Below, piece after piece: positions 40,825 through 51,364 of a stretch of DNA of 64,000 nt (position 1 is its first letter; each line of letters begins with the position of its first letter). Made by a program: the position numbers and the translations under genes. This DNA is from Patagioenas fasciata (lineage: Eukaryota > Chordata > Aves > Columbiformes > Columbidae): assembly GCF_037038585.1 (NCBI RefSeq), contig NC_092524.1, forward strand, positions 42,108,001-42,172,000, given 5' to 3'. The notes beneath the pieces were generated by a model that was given only the letters and a program-made list of their open reading frames with translations, did no database searches and was not told where the DNA came from.

Positions 40825-40849
40825 TACAGGTATTGAATGAATACCTGTA
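40825..40849. repeat. Perfect 10-bp inverted repeat
   Basis: TACAGGTATT (40825-40834) and AATACCTGTA (40840-40849) are exact reverse complements around a 5-base spacer. The stem is short and AT-rich. No function is assigned. Confidence 0.8.
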
Positions 40850-43800
40850 TGCACAATTTTGGAAATGTGTATGTTGTTGCATCTTGACGGAGATACATTT
40901 AAGTTGGCTAATTATCATGCAGCATATTATTTGCTGCTTACATACAGCTATCACTTGATCATTTCATAGCTTAAAAAAGAAGTAGATAAGCAGTCTTCTC
41001 ATTTTACACAGGTAAAAATGACACGTATGGCTTGTACAAGGTCAAACAACAAACCACTGTTTAAATGAAGTTTCAAAACTTACGGTGTCAGGTCCTGGAT
41101 TCTATACTGCAGTTCCTCATCAGGCAAAATAATGTGAAACGATCCAGATATGTGGATCAATGAAATGTGTTGAAGCTGCTGCTGCCAATATGTAATTTTT
41201 TCTTTTTGCAGGAAAGGCATTTTAGCTCTTTTTCTGTCTTTACCTTAATCCCACCTTCCTCATCTGCTGCTTTTTTGTTCATTGTTATAAATTCCTTCTT
41301 GGATCCCATTTGTAAAATTTCTCCATTAGTTCTTTTGTGTTCTTCTTGAATAACTTTGTAAATAAGCCTGATCAGGTACTCACACACTAAGAAGCTCCTC
41401 TGAGCAGTAAGCCTGTCCTTATCCGGTGCAAAAAGAATTAAGGATTTATTTTTTTCTGTGAACTCGTACTATTTCCTTTGCTGCTGAAGTACAGGCTTTG
41501 AAGCTATATTGAATGCTCTCAGATATTCAGAAATATGTAGATAAGTAACTTGTGCGGCCTCAGTTCAGACTAGTGCAATGCTGATGATTCAAATCTTTTC
41601 AGTTTACCTGTTTATGTTACCTTGAACTAGTTGGTGTATGTTGGTGGTTTTTGTTTGTTTGTGAACAACAGCAATAATAGATGCCCCATGGAATGCTAGG
41701 CTCCACCTAAAGAATGATATTTTCTTTTGAATTTAGAAATAATGTTTAGGCCTTGATTTTAATTTTGGGTAAGGCACTGGAGGTCTGAAGAGTACTTGTT
41801 ATTAATGGGAGACATTTAGTAAACTTTAAGAGCTTTGAACAGTTTTGTATTGTTCTGTAATATGAAGTTGGGCAGTTGTTTTGTTTTTGTTTTTTTCCCC
41901 TCTTTTTTATAAATTGATTACTATGCTTTTGTATGCAAGGAACTGTCCAGGCTATGTAACTCCTTCAGGGATGGTAGTTGGCCATCATACTAACTGAATC
42001 TGAAATAAACAGTGTTAGGGGTAATCCATTCTCATCCTTCATTTACCTAGCATGACTAATCACCATACCAATTAAACTGTATTCCTTTTCAGTCAGAATA
42101 TCATTACTGAAGACATTACAAGGCATTGTCCTTTATTGTCTTGTTATTGCTTGATTGATCTTAGTTCCTGATAAGCAATTTCAGTCTTTTTTTTCCTGGT
42201 TTTGGCTGGTACTTGCAGAATTTTACCAGGGAGCATTGTATTTACTCTTATTTATAAACAAGATTTTAAGTATGGTTACTTAATTAAGTAAAGGCAAGTG
42301 CAATTTTGGCATGGTACTAAAGAGGGTAGGATACATAAGTGACTAGGATCTCAGTAGACTTTGGTGAATTGAAATTGTTGGTAAAATGACATGGGTATAC
42401 TTTGTATCTGATTTAGTTTCTAAAAAGGATTGTGATTTGAAGAGATTTCTTATGCTTGTTGGAGTGAAAACGGTACCTCTTGGTAAATACTGAATGAGAA
42501 ACAACATTAAGCTATTTACTGGTTCTTGAAGTGAAAATGGTTGAATTATTATTCTGGTATGTTTTGGGTAGAGCTGTTATTACTGATGTGCTGATATGTC
42601 TGGGAATTCAGACACCACACTAAATATTTTCCAGTGCCAAGTATTGGTTCTCAGAAAGTGTGAAGTGAGGGATGACTCGTTATAAAAACTTACTGTCAGT
42701 AGTAACCTGAATCCAGAGCTGTAACTTCCTTGGAATCATGGTCTTTGGTATTTTAAAGTGCTGTGCATTCAAAAGTATTACTACAAACAATTTCAGTGAT
42801 ATCTAATGTGTTTGAATTTACTTTGTGATCTGCTGTAGATGTTACAGTAACTTTCTGTTGGTATATTCGTATACCTTCCTAAGCAGACTAGACTGTGATG
42901 GCCCTTGTTTTCATGTGTGCTTTGCTTTTCTTGACCAGCCAATTCACAAACACTATCACAAGAATGTGGTATTTGAAACTAACCCAGAAAAATATGGGTC
43001 CATGAACTGTTGCATCTAGATAACATCACAGAGTGAGTGAAGGACCACAGGAGAACACTGTTACTTTCCCTGTTGGCATTGTTGGTAGCTGCTTAAATTA
43101 TGGTCATGAGCAATTCTGTGGAATGTTTCAGACAAAATTTCTGCTTCAACCGTGTTAGGTCTGCAGATGGTAAGCATTTTTAGTTTCACAAAGCAATTTT
43201 GGAAGGTGTTTAGATTAGAGTTGCATAGCCTGTTTCCTCATGTTCAATTCTGCTCACCTAGCTGTGGACAAAGAGGAATTCCACAGCTAGGAGGTTAAGG
43301 GCAGGGAGTGTGGTTTACCTCCTGTCTTTTCTTTCAAGTGACAGAATTTAGCTTTGCAGCTAGGCCAGGCTTAGTGCAGGACTGATAGTCTGCTGCCTAA
43401 AGATTTTGATGTTGTTTGGTACCACAAGTTGAAAATTACATTATTATTGAGGTATTGATACATTGCTTATCACTACTGTTGAACCTTTTTCATCCAGAAG
43501 ACAGTTTACTAAAGCTTAGATTTTTTTCAATTAGCTATACTGTTCTCAAAGCAAAATGGAATTGCAAAAAATATAATCATAAGCGACAAAACAAGAAAAA
43601 ACTTTGCCAGACCTCCTTGATGTTATATTTAGCACGCATACAGCATGCTGCTGCATCTTGCTTAAAAATGACACCTTTCCTTAGTTAAAAGTGGCTTACA
43701 TCATGATCCAGTGCAAGTGCCTCAAGTTCCTTTCCTTTTCTGCATCTTGATGTATGCATCACTGTCCTGACATTCAAAGTCTGGGTTTTGTGTGGATGCA

Positions 43801-44529
43801 AACTGAAGAAGTTCTGTAGAAGAAAGTTCCATTTTTGCTTACTTTGTAGCAGCATCCCTGCCATAAAATCAACACTTATCAAGGTTATGCTAATAATTTG
43901 TATCCTAGTTGAGAATTCACAACTTTAAAATATAATTATGCTTTCAATGTCTGATTTGTCACAGTCTGTGAGACCTTTTAATTTAGAAATACTGTATTAC
44001 AGATAAAAGGGTTTTGAGGTAGACCATACTTTTTTTCTAGTAATAAAATTTATAGACATGTGTTTAGACATACATCGATTTTATGTGTTTTGTACTTACT
44101 GACTATACTGACTTCCTCTTACAGAACTATGTCCTAGATATTTTAAAAGTCCAAGTTCTTCCACAAGCGATTAGTGATTTTTATAGCTTGCATTTTTTGT
44201 ATTACCTGAGACACTATATTCATTTTTTTTTTCAGAAGAGGCTTCTGCAACCTAGGTATTGTTAAAATATCAAGTTGAACTTATGAAATCACAGTCTCTT
44301 AAGAAGAACTGTGCCCACTTTGTCCCAAGTATTAATAGCTGTGCTTACAGGATTTAAACCCTCTCTAAATTCAGAGGAAGACCAGGTTGAGCTTTGAGTT
44401 CTGTTTGTGGCTTTTTTAAAACAATCCTCGTGCAAAGGTGAAGTGTTGTACTTTCTCTGGCAGCTTCTGCTTTCATAATTTTAAAGTTATTAACGTTTCT
44501 TAGTGTGGGTTTTTTTTTTTTTTTTTCAG

Positions 44530-44635
44530 ATCCCTCAGGAAGGACTTACTGAAGGACACTGTTTAAATGTGTGACATTACTGCAGGAAGATCACAGCAGG
44601 ATAATCATCTTGCTTTGCACCTTGTTTTCCTGCAG
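44530..44635 (+). other. ARHGAP5: ARHGAP5 probable non-coding exon 2
   Basis: This 106-bp segment is bounded by a very strong acceptor (long T tract then CAG at 44527-44529) and a consensus donor (CCTGCAG followed by GTAAGT at 44636). It lies between the CpG-island exon and the main coding exon, where a leader exon is expected. It contains one ATG at 44567, which stays open to the 3' end in phase 0 and continues into exon 3. The exon call rests only on splice-site quality and location. Confidence 0.65.
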
Positions 44636-47465
44636 GTAAGTTTGGGCTTTAGGTCTTAAAAATCTTGTGTTTAAGGAGGGAGCTGGGTGACTAAGTAGAA
44701 GATGATACACCTTATTTTCTTTATAACTTTGTTTGGAAATCTAAAAGGCTGTAGAGACAAGGTCCTTTGGTGTGACTGCAGAAGGTCACAGATTGTTCCT
44801 GCAGTGATGTCGTATACTTTGTGTCTTCAGGAGTTCTTTGGAATTTTTCTATTTAAACACAGAAGTGCTCTATTATTTTAATTCGAAGACTGAAATTAGT
44901 TGGGGAAATCAAGCAACCCCTCCTTTGAATCTGTAACAAAGATGAAGGCAGGGGGCAATGAATTGCACTGTTTTCAATTTGTTTTAACAGAATTAGGCAG
45001 TTTGAAGTAAGATAATTGAACTAACTTACCATGAATTTCCAGTGGGTATATTTTGAAACTGTACAAAACTATAAATTATGTTTAAATAGTGGTGTACTGA
45101 AAAGAATAACCTTCCATTTGGGGAGCAATTTAGTAATGGTTACATATTATATGTGAAGCCATTATGATGTCAGGTTTCTACCAGGTTTATTGCTAAATTA
45201 ACATAGATTTTGTTCTGTCTTTGCTTTGTACAATCATTGCAGAGTAGAAACTGTATAAAAAATGAAAAGAAAACCACACTGGTTTTAAATATCTTCAGTG
45301 ATTGAACTGCTATGGTGAAAATCTTCCATGTCAGAAATTTTGTGAGAAGCTGTGTTTGTTTCCACTTTGTCAGTGTCTCATTTCACTTTACTCTTTGTAC
45401 TTAAAAATTTATTGGTTTGACAAAACCTTTGTTGAAAAAGTAAGAATCTGTGCTACATGAGGATGTGGAGTATCTGAAAGTATTGATTGTTTCTTATCAA
45501 CTAGTTGCAAATTGACAGCGTCTTGCTGATTAAACGAAATAATCCCATGGATGAAGGTTTTTCTGTTCAAGTTTAGCCCACGTCAAATCCGTATTGTGCT
45601 ATGGTAAAACAGAACACGTTTTATAGTGGAAGTACTGACTAAACTTCTTATTCTAGTAGTTTGAATGATGCTACTATGATAAGCTTTGCTTTATAAAGAA
45701 AACACTGCATTTGTTTGTAGTAATATAAACACTGTTTGTGAAGGATTTTCTGTTAGCTCTAAATTTTGTGTTCTAAGAATATAAAAAACACAGTGGAAAC
45801 AGTAAAAAGCAAAATTTAAAATACACATTCTCTTTCTGAATGTCTTCAAGTAAACCGATTTAAGGATTTTTTTGTTTGTTTGTTTGTTTTAAAACACGGC
45901 ATAAAAGTTTCAGTTCTTGCAATATAAAAACTCTCAAGTATAAAAATTAGCCTGAGTTTACTTTCCTCTTCATTTTGTAATGAAATTGGTACTTTGTTAT
46001 AAAAAAAAGATGCTTTCCTTGACCGTAATTTCTATAACTGAAAGCTGGTTTTATGTATGTGGGTTTTATTTTATACATCTGTCACTGAATTTTGTTACAG
46101 ATGTTGTTACATAAATACTGTGTTTCTGATCAGGATATTAAATTTTCTGTTCCTAGGTGTAAGTTGGAAAGCTCTGTTGGCCAGACATTGATTTTATACA
46201 AGATATTTAAGGTTTCAGTATTTTTACCTTTAATTGCAACTTTTAGTGATATGAATACTTCTCAAACTCAGATATGTTTTAGCAGTTGTGAAGTAGTTTT
46301 ACAAGTATTAAAGCAGATTTTTGAGATACGTTACAAAGAAAGCTGAATACATGGTACCGGTACATGGCGTTATTCTTCCCTGGATGCAGGACTTTGCAGT
46401 GTGCAAAGCCTGTGTCTTCAGCCTGCCAAGGTCTCCCGAAATGTCAGCACAACCCTCTGGTGCATCAGCCTCTCCTCCCAATTTTTTCATCAGCAAACTT
46501 GCTGAGGGATCTCTCGATCCCACCATCCAAGTCACTAATGAAGATGTTTTACAGTATTGGACCCAGCAGTGGCCCCTGGAGTACACTGCTAGTTACTGAT
46601 CCTCAACTAGGTGTCATGCCACTGATCACAATCTGCTGGGCCCAGTTATTCAGCCATTCAATTTTTTAATGTTTTCCTTCTAATGTAATTGTTTCTAAAA
46701 CAGGAACTATCTTTACATTTACAGCGCTACATTGTAATCTTTGAATCTCAGATATAAGCCTTATTTTTCTGTACCAAGTATCTGTATGACAATATTTGTA
46801 TTTCTTTGTAGAATTCAGCTTAGAAACTTCTTAAAAGCAGTTTATTTTCAGTATACAGATAAAGTAGTTTACTTCTGCAAATAGGTGGTGGCTGAGCTAC
46901 ATTGCCAACTTCCTGGTTCTGCAGCTTATTTTGAAATTTTCTTTACTGAAATCTAAAACCAAACCTACAGATGCACAGAAAAATAGTGTTATTCATGCAG
47001 GTAAACGTGCTATATAGTGGAAGTATGAGTGTGAATGAAAGTATGTGTATATGAATATTTGGTTTGGTTTAGAGTTTTTGTGTTGGATTTATTGTAGTGG
47101 AAAATGCTTTCTGGTGCCTACTGCCATAAGCTGTGAAGGAAACCAGTAATTTGGGATTTTGGGTGTGGTGAGTTTTGTGTTTTTTTTTTTTTTTGTTAAC
47201 CATCTGCTGATCACCTATCAAAATAGGTGATGATCTTTTACTAAACTGCACCTGAAAGCTGTTTATCTTAAAATTTATAATATAAATAACATTAATATGA
47301 ATAAATTATGAGTTTAAGATCTCATTTAAAGTTGTGGTAAAATTTTCATATACATAGAAAGGAATTTTAGGGTTGGAGTGCAAAAGTGCTTTTTAAAATT
47401 TCTCATGATTTTTTGAAATACCTGCAGTCTTTAAATTTTTTTTTTTTCCTCTTTCTTTTCATTAG
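44636..47465 (+). other. ARHGAP5: ARHGAP5 intron 2
   Basis: Runs from GTAAGT at 44636 to TTTTCATTAG at 47465, preceded by a long pyrimidine tract (about 47,437-47,460). It hosts a CR1 fragment (46,345-46,670) and a TTTG repeat at about 45,870-45,890. No coding exon is seen. Confidence 0.65.
46345..46670 (-). mobile_element. CR1 LINE internal fragment
   Basis: The plus strand matches the complement of the CR1 reverse-transcriptase region over about 325 bp. Recognisable stretches include CAGCACAACCCTCTGGTG, CATCAGCAAACTTGCTGAGGG, GGACCCAGCAGTGGCCCCTG, CACTGCTAGTTACTGATC and GCCACTGATCACAATCTGCTGG, all in the expected order. Sense is on the minus strand. The copy is inactive, with many substitutions and indels. 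Open frames over it on either strand (92-101 codons) are relics of this element, not host genes. Confidence 0.9.
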
Positions 47466-47641
47466 GAAGATGATGCTCCTCATCCTAGTTATCTGAGGTT
47501 CTCTCAACAACAAGCTAACGCAAGAACAACTGAAACCTATTTCTGGAGCCCTGGATATACAACTTAAATTTGTAGGATACTTTCCAGAATGAAAACCACA
47601 TACAGTTACCTTGATAATTGCAAAAGGATGAGAGGAAAGTT
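47466..47641 (+). other. ARHGAP5: ARHGAP5 exon 3, 5' untranslated part with two further uORFs
   Basis: Begins directly after TTTTCATTAG. The segment carries ATGATG at 47470, opening an 8-codon frame that stops at 47494-47496. It also carries an ATG at 47589 (A at -3), opening an 18-codon frame that stops at TGA 47643-47645. That last stop overlaps both main start codons (ATG 47642 and ATG 47645). The tail of the 56-codon spliced uORF also lies here, to 47567. The layout suggests that scanning ribosomes are throttled before the main ORF. Confidence 0.7.
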
Positions 47642-50600
47642 ATGATGGCAAAAAACAAAGAGCCACGTCCCCCATCTTATGCTGTTAGTGTTGTTGGACT
47701 GTCTGGAACTGAAAAGGATAAAGGTAATTGTGGAGTTGGGAAGTCGTGTTTGTGCAATAGATTCGTTCGTTCAAAAGCAGATGAATATTATCCTGAGCAT
47801 ACCTCTGTGCTTAGCACAATTGACTTTGGAGGAAGAGTTGTTAACAATGATCACTTTTTGTACTGGGGTGACGTAACACAAAGTGGTGAGGATGGAATTG
47901 AGTGCAGAATTCATGTAATTGAACAGACTGAGTTCATTGATGATCAGACTTTCTTGCCTCATCGGAGTACGAATTTACAACCATATATAAAACGTGCAGC
48001 TGCCTCCAAACTGCAGTCAGCAGAAAAACTAATGTACATTTGCACAGATCAGCTAGGCTTGGAGCAAGACTTTGAGCAAAAACAAATGCCTGAAGGGAAA
48101 TTAAGCATAGATGGGTTTTTATTGTGCATTGACGTAAGCCAAGGATGCAATAGGAAGTTTGATGATCAACTGAAATTTGTGAATAATCTCTATATCCAGC
48201 TCTCAAAATCTAAAAAACCCATAATAATAGCAGCAACAAAATGTGATGAGTGTGTGGATCATTATCTGCGAGAGGTTCAGGCTTTTGCTTCAAATAAGAA
48301 GAACCTTGTGGTAGTGGAAACATCAGCAAGATTCAATGTCAATGTTGAAACATGTTTTACTGCACTGGTACAAATGATGGATAAAACTCGTGGTAAACCT
48401 AAAATAATCCCTTATCTGGATGCCTATAAAACTCAAAGACAGTTAGTTGTTACAGCAACAGATAAGTTTGAAAAACTTGTCCAAACTGTGAGAGACTATC
48501 ATGCAACTTGGAAAACTGTTAGTAATAAACTGAAAAACCATCCTGATTATGAAGAGTACATAAATTTGGAAGGAACAAAAAAGGCAAAAAATACGTTTTC
48601 AAAACACATAGAGCAGCTTAAACAGGAACACATTAGAAAAAGAAAAGAAGAATACATTAATGCATTGCCAAGAGCCCTTAATACTCTTCTGTCAAATCTT
48701 GATGAGATTGAACACTTGAGCTGGTCAGAAGCCTTGAAGTTAATGGAGAAAAGACCTGACTTCCAGTCCTGTTTTGTGGTGCTGGAAAAAACACCCTGGG
48801 ATGAAACTGACCATATAGATAAAGTGAATGACAGAAGGATTCCATTTGACCTTCTCACTACGCTAGAGGCAGAAAAAGTTTATCAAAACCATGTGCAGCA
48901 TCTCATATCTGAAAAAAGGAGGGTTGAAATGAAGGAGAAATTCAAAAAAACTCTGGAGAAAATCCAGTTCATTTCACCCGGACAGCCGTGGGAAGAAGTT
49001 ATATGTTTTGTAGTGGAGGATGAAGCATTCAAATACATCACTGATGCAGATAGTAAGGAAGTGTATGGTCGACATCAGAGGGAGATTGTTGAAAAAGCCA
49101 AAGAGGAGTTTCAGGAAATGCTTTTTGAACATTCAGAGCTGTTTTATGACCTGGATCTTAATGCAACACCGAGTTCAGATAAAATGAGTGAAATTCATGC
49201 AGTTCTGAGTGAAGAACCTAGATACAAAGCTTTACAGAAACTTGCACCTGATAGAGAATCTCTTCTGCTTAAACACATAGGATTTGTTTATCACCCAACT
49301 AAAGAAACTTGTCTCAGTGGCCAAAATTGCATGGACATTAAGGTGGAGCAGTTACTCGCCAACAGACTTCTGCAACTAGATCATGGCCGCTCAAATTTAT
49401 ACCATGATAGTGCCAACATTGATAAAGTCAATCTTTTCATTTTGGGCAAAGATGGCCTTGCACAAGAATTGGCAAATGAAATTCGGACACAATCCACTGA
49501 TGATGAATATGCATTAGATGGAAAAATATATGAACTAGATCTTAGGCCCGTGGATGCAAAATCCCCCTACCTGTTGACTCAGTTGTGGACCTCAACCTTC
49601 AAACCACACGGTTGTTTCTGTGTGTTTAACTCTATTGAATCACTGAATTTTATTGGGGAATGCATTGCAAAAATAAGGGCTGAAGCATCTCAGATAAGGA
49701 GAGACAAGTACATGGCTAATCTTCCATTCACATTAATACTGGCTAACCAGAGGGACAGTGTTAGCAAGAATCTACCTATTCTGAGACATCAGGGACAGCA
49801 ATTGGCCAACAAATTACAATGTCCTTTTGTGGATGTGCCTGCTGGTACATATCCACGCAAATTTAATGAGACACAAATAAAACAAGCTCTGAGGGGAGTA
49901 CTGGAAGCAGTTAAACACAATTTTGATGTTGTGAGTCCAGTTCCCACCATTAAAGATCTGTCAGAAGCTGACTTAAGGATTGTAATGTGTGCCATGTGTG
50001 GTGATCCATTTAGTGTGGATCTTATTCTTTCACCTTTCCTTGACTCTCACTCATGCAGTGCTGCTCAGGCTGGCCAGAATAATTCTTTGATGCTTGATAA
50101 AATAATAGGTGAAAAGAGGCGTCGAATACAGATAACTATATTATCATATCATTCTTCAATTGGCGTAAGAAAAGATGAACTTGTTCACGGATACATACTG
50201 GTCTACTCTGCAAAGCGGAAGGCATCCATGGGAATGCTTCGGGCATTTCTTTCTGAAGTTCAGGATACAATTCCTGTCCAGTTAGTGGCTGTTACTGATA
50301 GTCAAGCAGACTTCTTTGAGAATGAAGCAATCAAGGAACTCATGACTGAAGGAGAACACATAGCAACAGAGATCACTGCTAAGTTTACAGCTTTATATTC
50401 GTTATCTCAATATCATCGTCAAACTGAGGTTTTCACATTATTCTTCAGTGATGTATTAGAGAAGAAAAACATGATTGAAAGTTCTTATCTGTCCGACAGC
50501 ACAAGGGAAACAACGCATACAAGTGAAGATGTTTTTCCAAGATCTCCCAGAGGAAGTTCCCTTGACTATAATTATCCAGATTCTGAGGATGATACTGAAG

Positions 50601-51364
50601 GACCACCACCTTACAGTCCAATTGGTGATGATGTAAGGTTGCTCCCAGCGCCTAGTGACCGTTCAAAGTACCGACTGGATTTGGAAGGAAATGAGTATCC
50701 TGTTCACAGTACACCACTCAATTGTCATGACCATGAACGCAACCATAAAGTGCCTCCTCCAATAAAACCGAAACCACTTGTTCCAAGAACAAATGTAAAA
50801 AAACTGGACCCTAACCTCCTGAAAACGATTGAGGCAGGTATTGGCAAAAACCCCAGGAAACAACCTTCTCGAGTGCCTGCAGCACCACCAGAAGATGTAG
50901 ACCAATCTGACAACTATGCTGAACCTATTGACACTATTTTCAAACATAAAGGCTTTGCAGATGATATCTACGCGGTTCCAGATGATAGCCAGAATCGTAT
51001 TATTAAAGTTCGAAACTCAATTGTTATAAATACCCAAGGTGAGGAAGAAAATGGGTTTTCTGATAGAATATCCAAAAGTCATGGGGAAAGAAGGCCTTCA
51101 AAATACAAATACAAGTCTAAGACTCTGTTCAGCAAAGCTAAGTCTTACTATAGGAGAACACATTCAGATGCAAGTGATGATGAGGCTTTCACCACCTCTA
51201 AAACTAAACGAAAAGGAAGACATCGTGGAAGTGAGGAAGACCCTCTTCTTTCACCTGTTGAAACATGGAAGGGTGGTATAGATAACCCTGCAATTACGTC
51301 GGATCAGGAATTGGATGATAAAAAATTGAAAAAGAAAACCCACAAAGCAAAAGAAGATAAGAAG
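47642..51364 (+). CDS. ARHGAP5: Rho GTPase-activating protein 5 (p190-B RhoGAP), exon 3, residues 1-1241
   Basis: p190-B switches off Rho GTPases by stimulating their GTP hydrolysis. It acts downstream of adhesion and growth-factor signalling in the cytoplasm and at the membrane. Start: ATG 47642 gives MMAKNKEPRPP as in the vertebrate family. ATG 47645 has the better context (A at -3, G at +4). Domains: GTPase domain about 13-265, with P-loop GNCGVGKS (28-35), TKCD (199-202) and ETSAR (226-230). Four FF repeats follow at about 265-550. Two pseudoGTPase domains lie at about 590-765 and 780-945. PPPY is at 988-991 and PPPIKPKP at 1038-1045. The paired tyrosine motifs DNYAEPID (Y1092) and DDIYAVPDD (Y1110) keep the 18-residue spacing of the p190-A sites that bind p120 RasGAP. 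Basic stretches follow. AEPID and the start sequence favour p190-B over p190-A (ARHGAP35). No frameshift or stop interrupts it. The exon ends in phase 0 at AAG followed by GTAAGT. Confidence 0.97.

Larger units (their letters stand above)
37591..44529 (+). other. ARHGAP5: ARHGAP5 intron 1
   Basis: Starts GTGAGG and ends with a long T tract (about 18 T) followed by CAG at 44527-44529. It is AT-rich except for the residual promoter island and a second island at 39.93-40.16 kb. Other contents are a C-rich low-complexity patch at about 40,305-40,330 and a perfect 10-bp inverted repeat at 40825-40849. No coding exon was recognised. Confidence 0.6.
44567..47567 (+). other. Spliced upstream ORF, 56 codons (uORF in ARHGAP5 leader)
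   Basis: The ATG at 44567 gives 23 codons in exon 2 (to 44635). The frame crosses the predicted junction in phase 0, continues for 33 codons from 47466, and ends at TAA 47565-47567. That is 74 bases before the first main ATG and in a different frame. The start context is weak (T at -3, T at +4), so leaky scanning past it is expected. The peptide starts MCDITAGRSQQDNH and resembles nothing I know. Whether it is translated or merely regulatory cannot be told. Confidence 0.4.

Noticed and set aside
46308-46669. Plus- and minus-strand frames of 92-101 codons in intron 2
   Set aside because: They fall in a decayed CR1 LINE fragment. The minus-strand frame is a remnant of that element and not a host gene.
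47618-47641. N-terminal extension of ARHGAP5 from TTG at 47618
   Set aside because: The extra eight codons have no ATG. The family protein starts at the ATGATG at 47642/47645.
47771-50947. Several antisense and out-of-frame open frames within the main coding exon
   Set aside because: Shadows of the long ARHGAP5 reading frame, with no independent signals.
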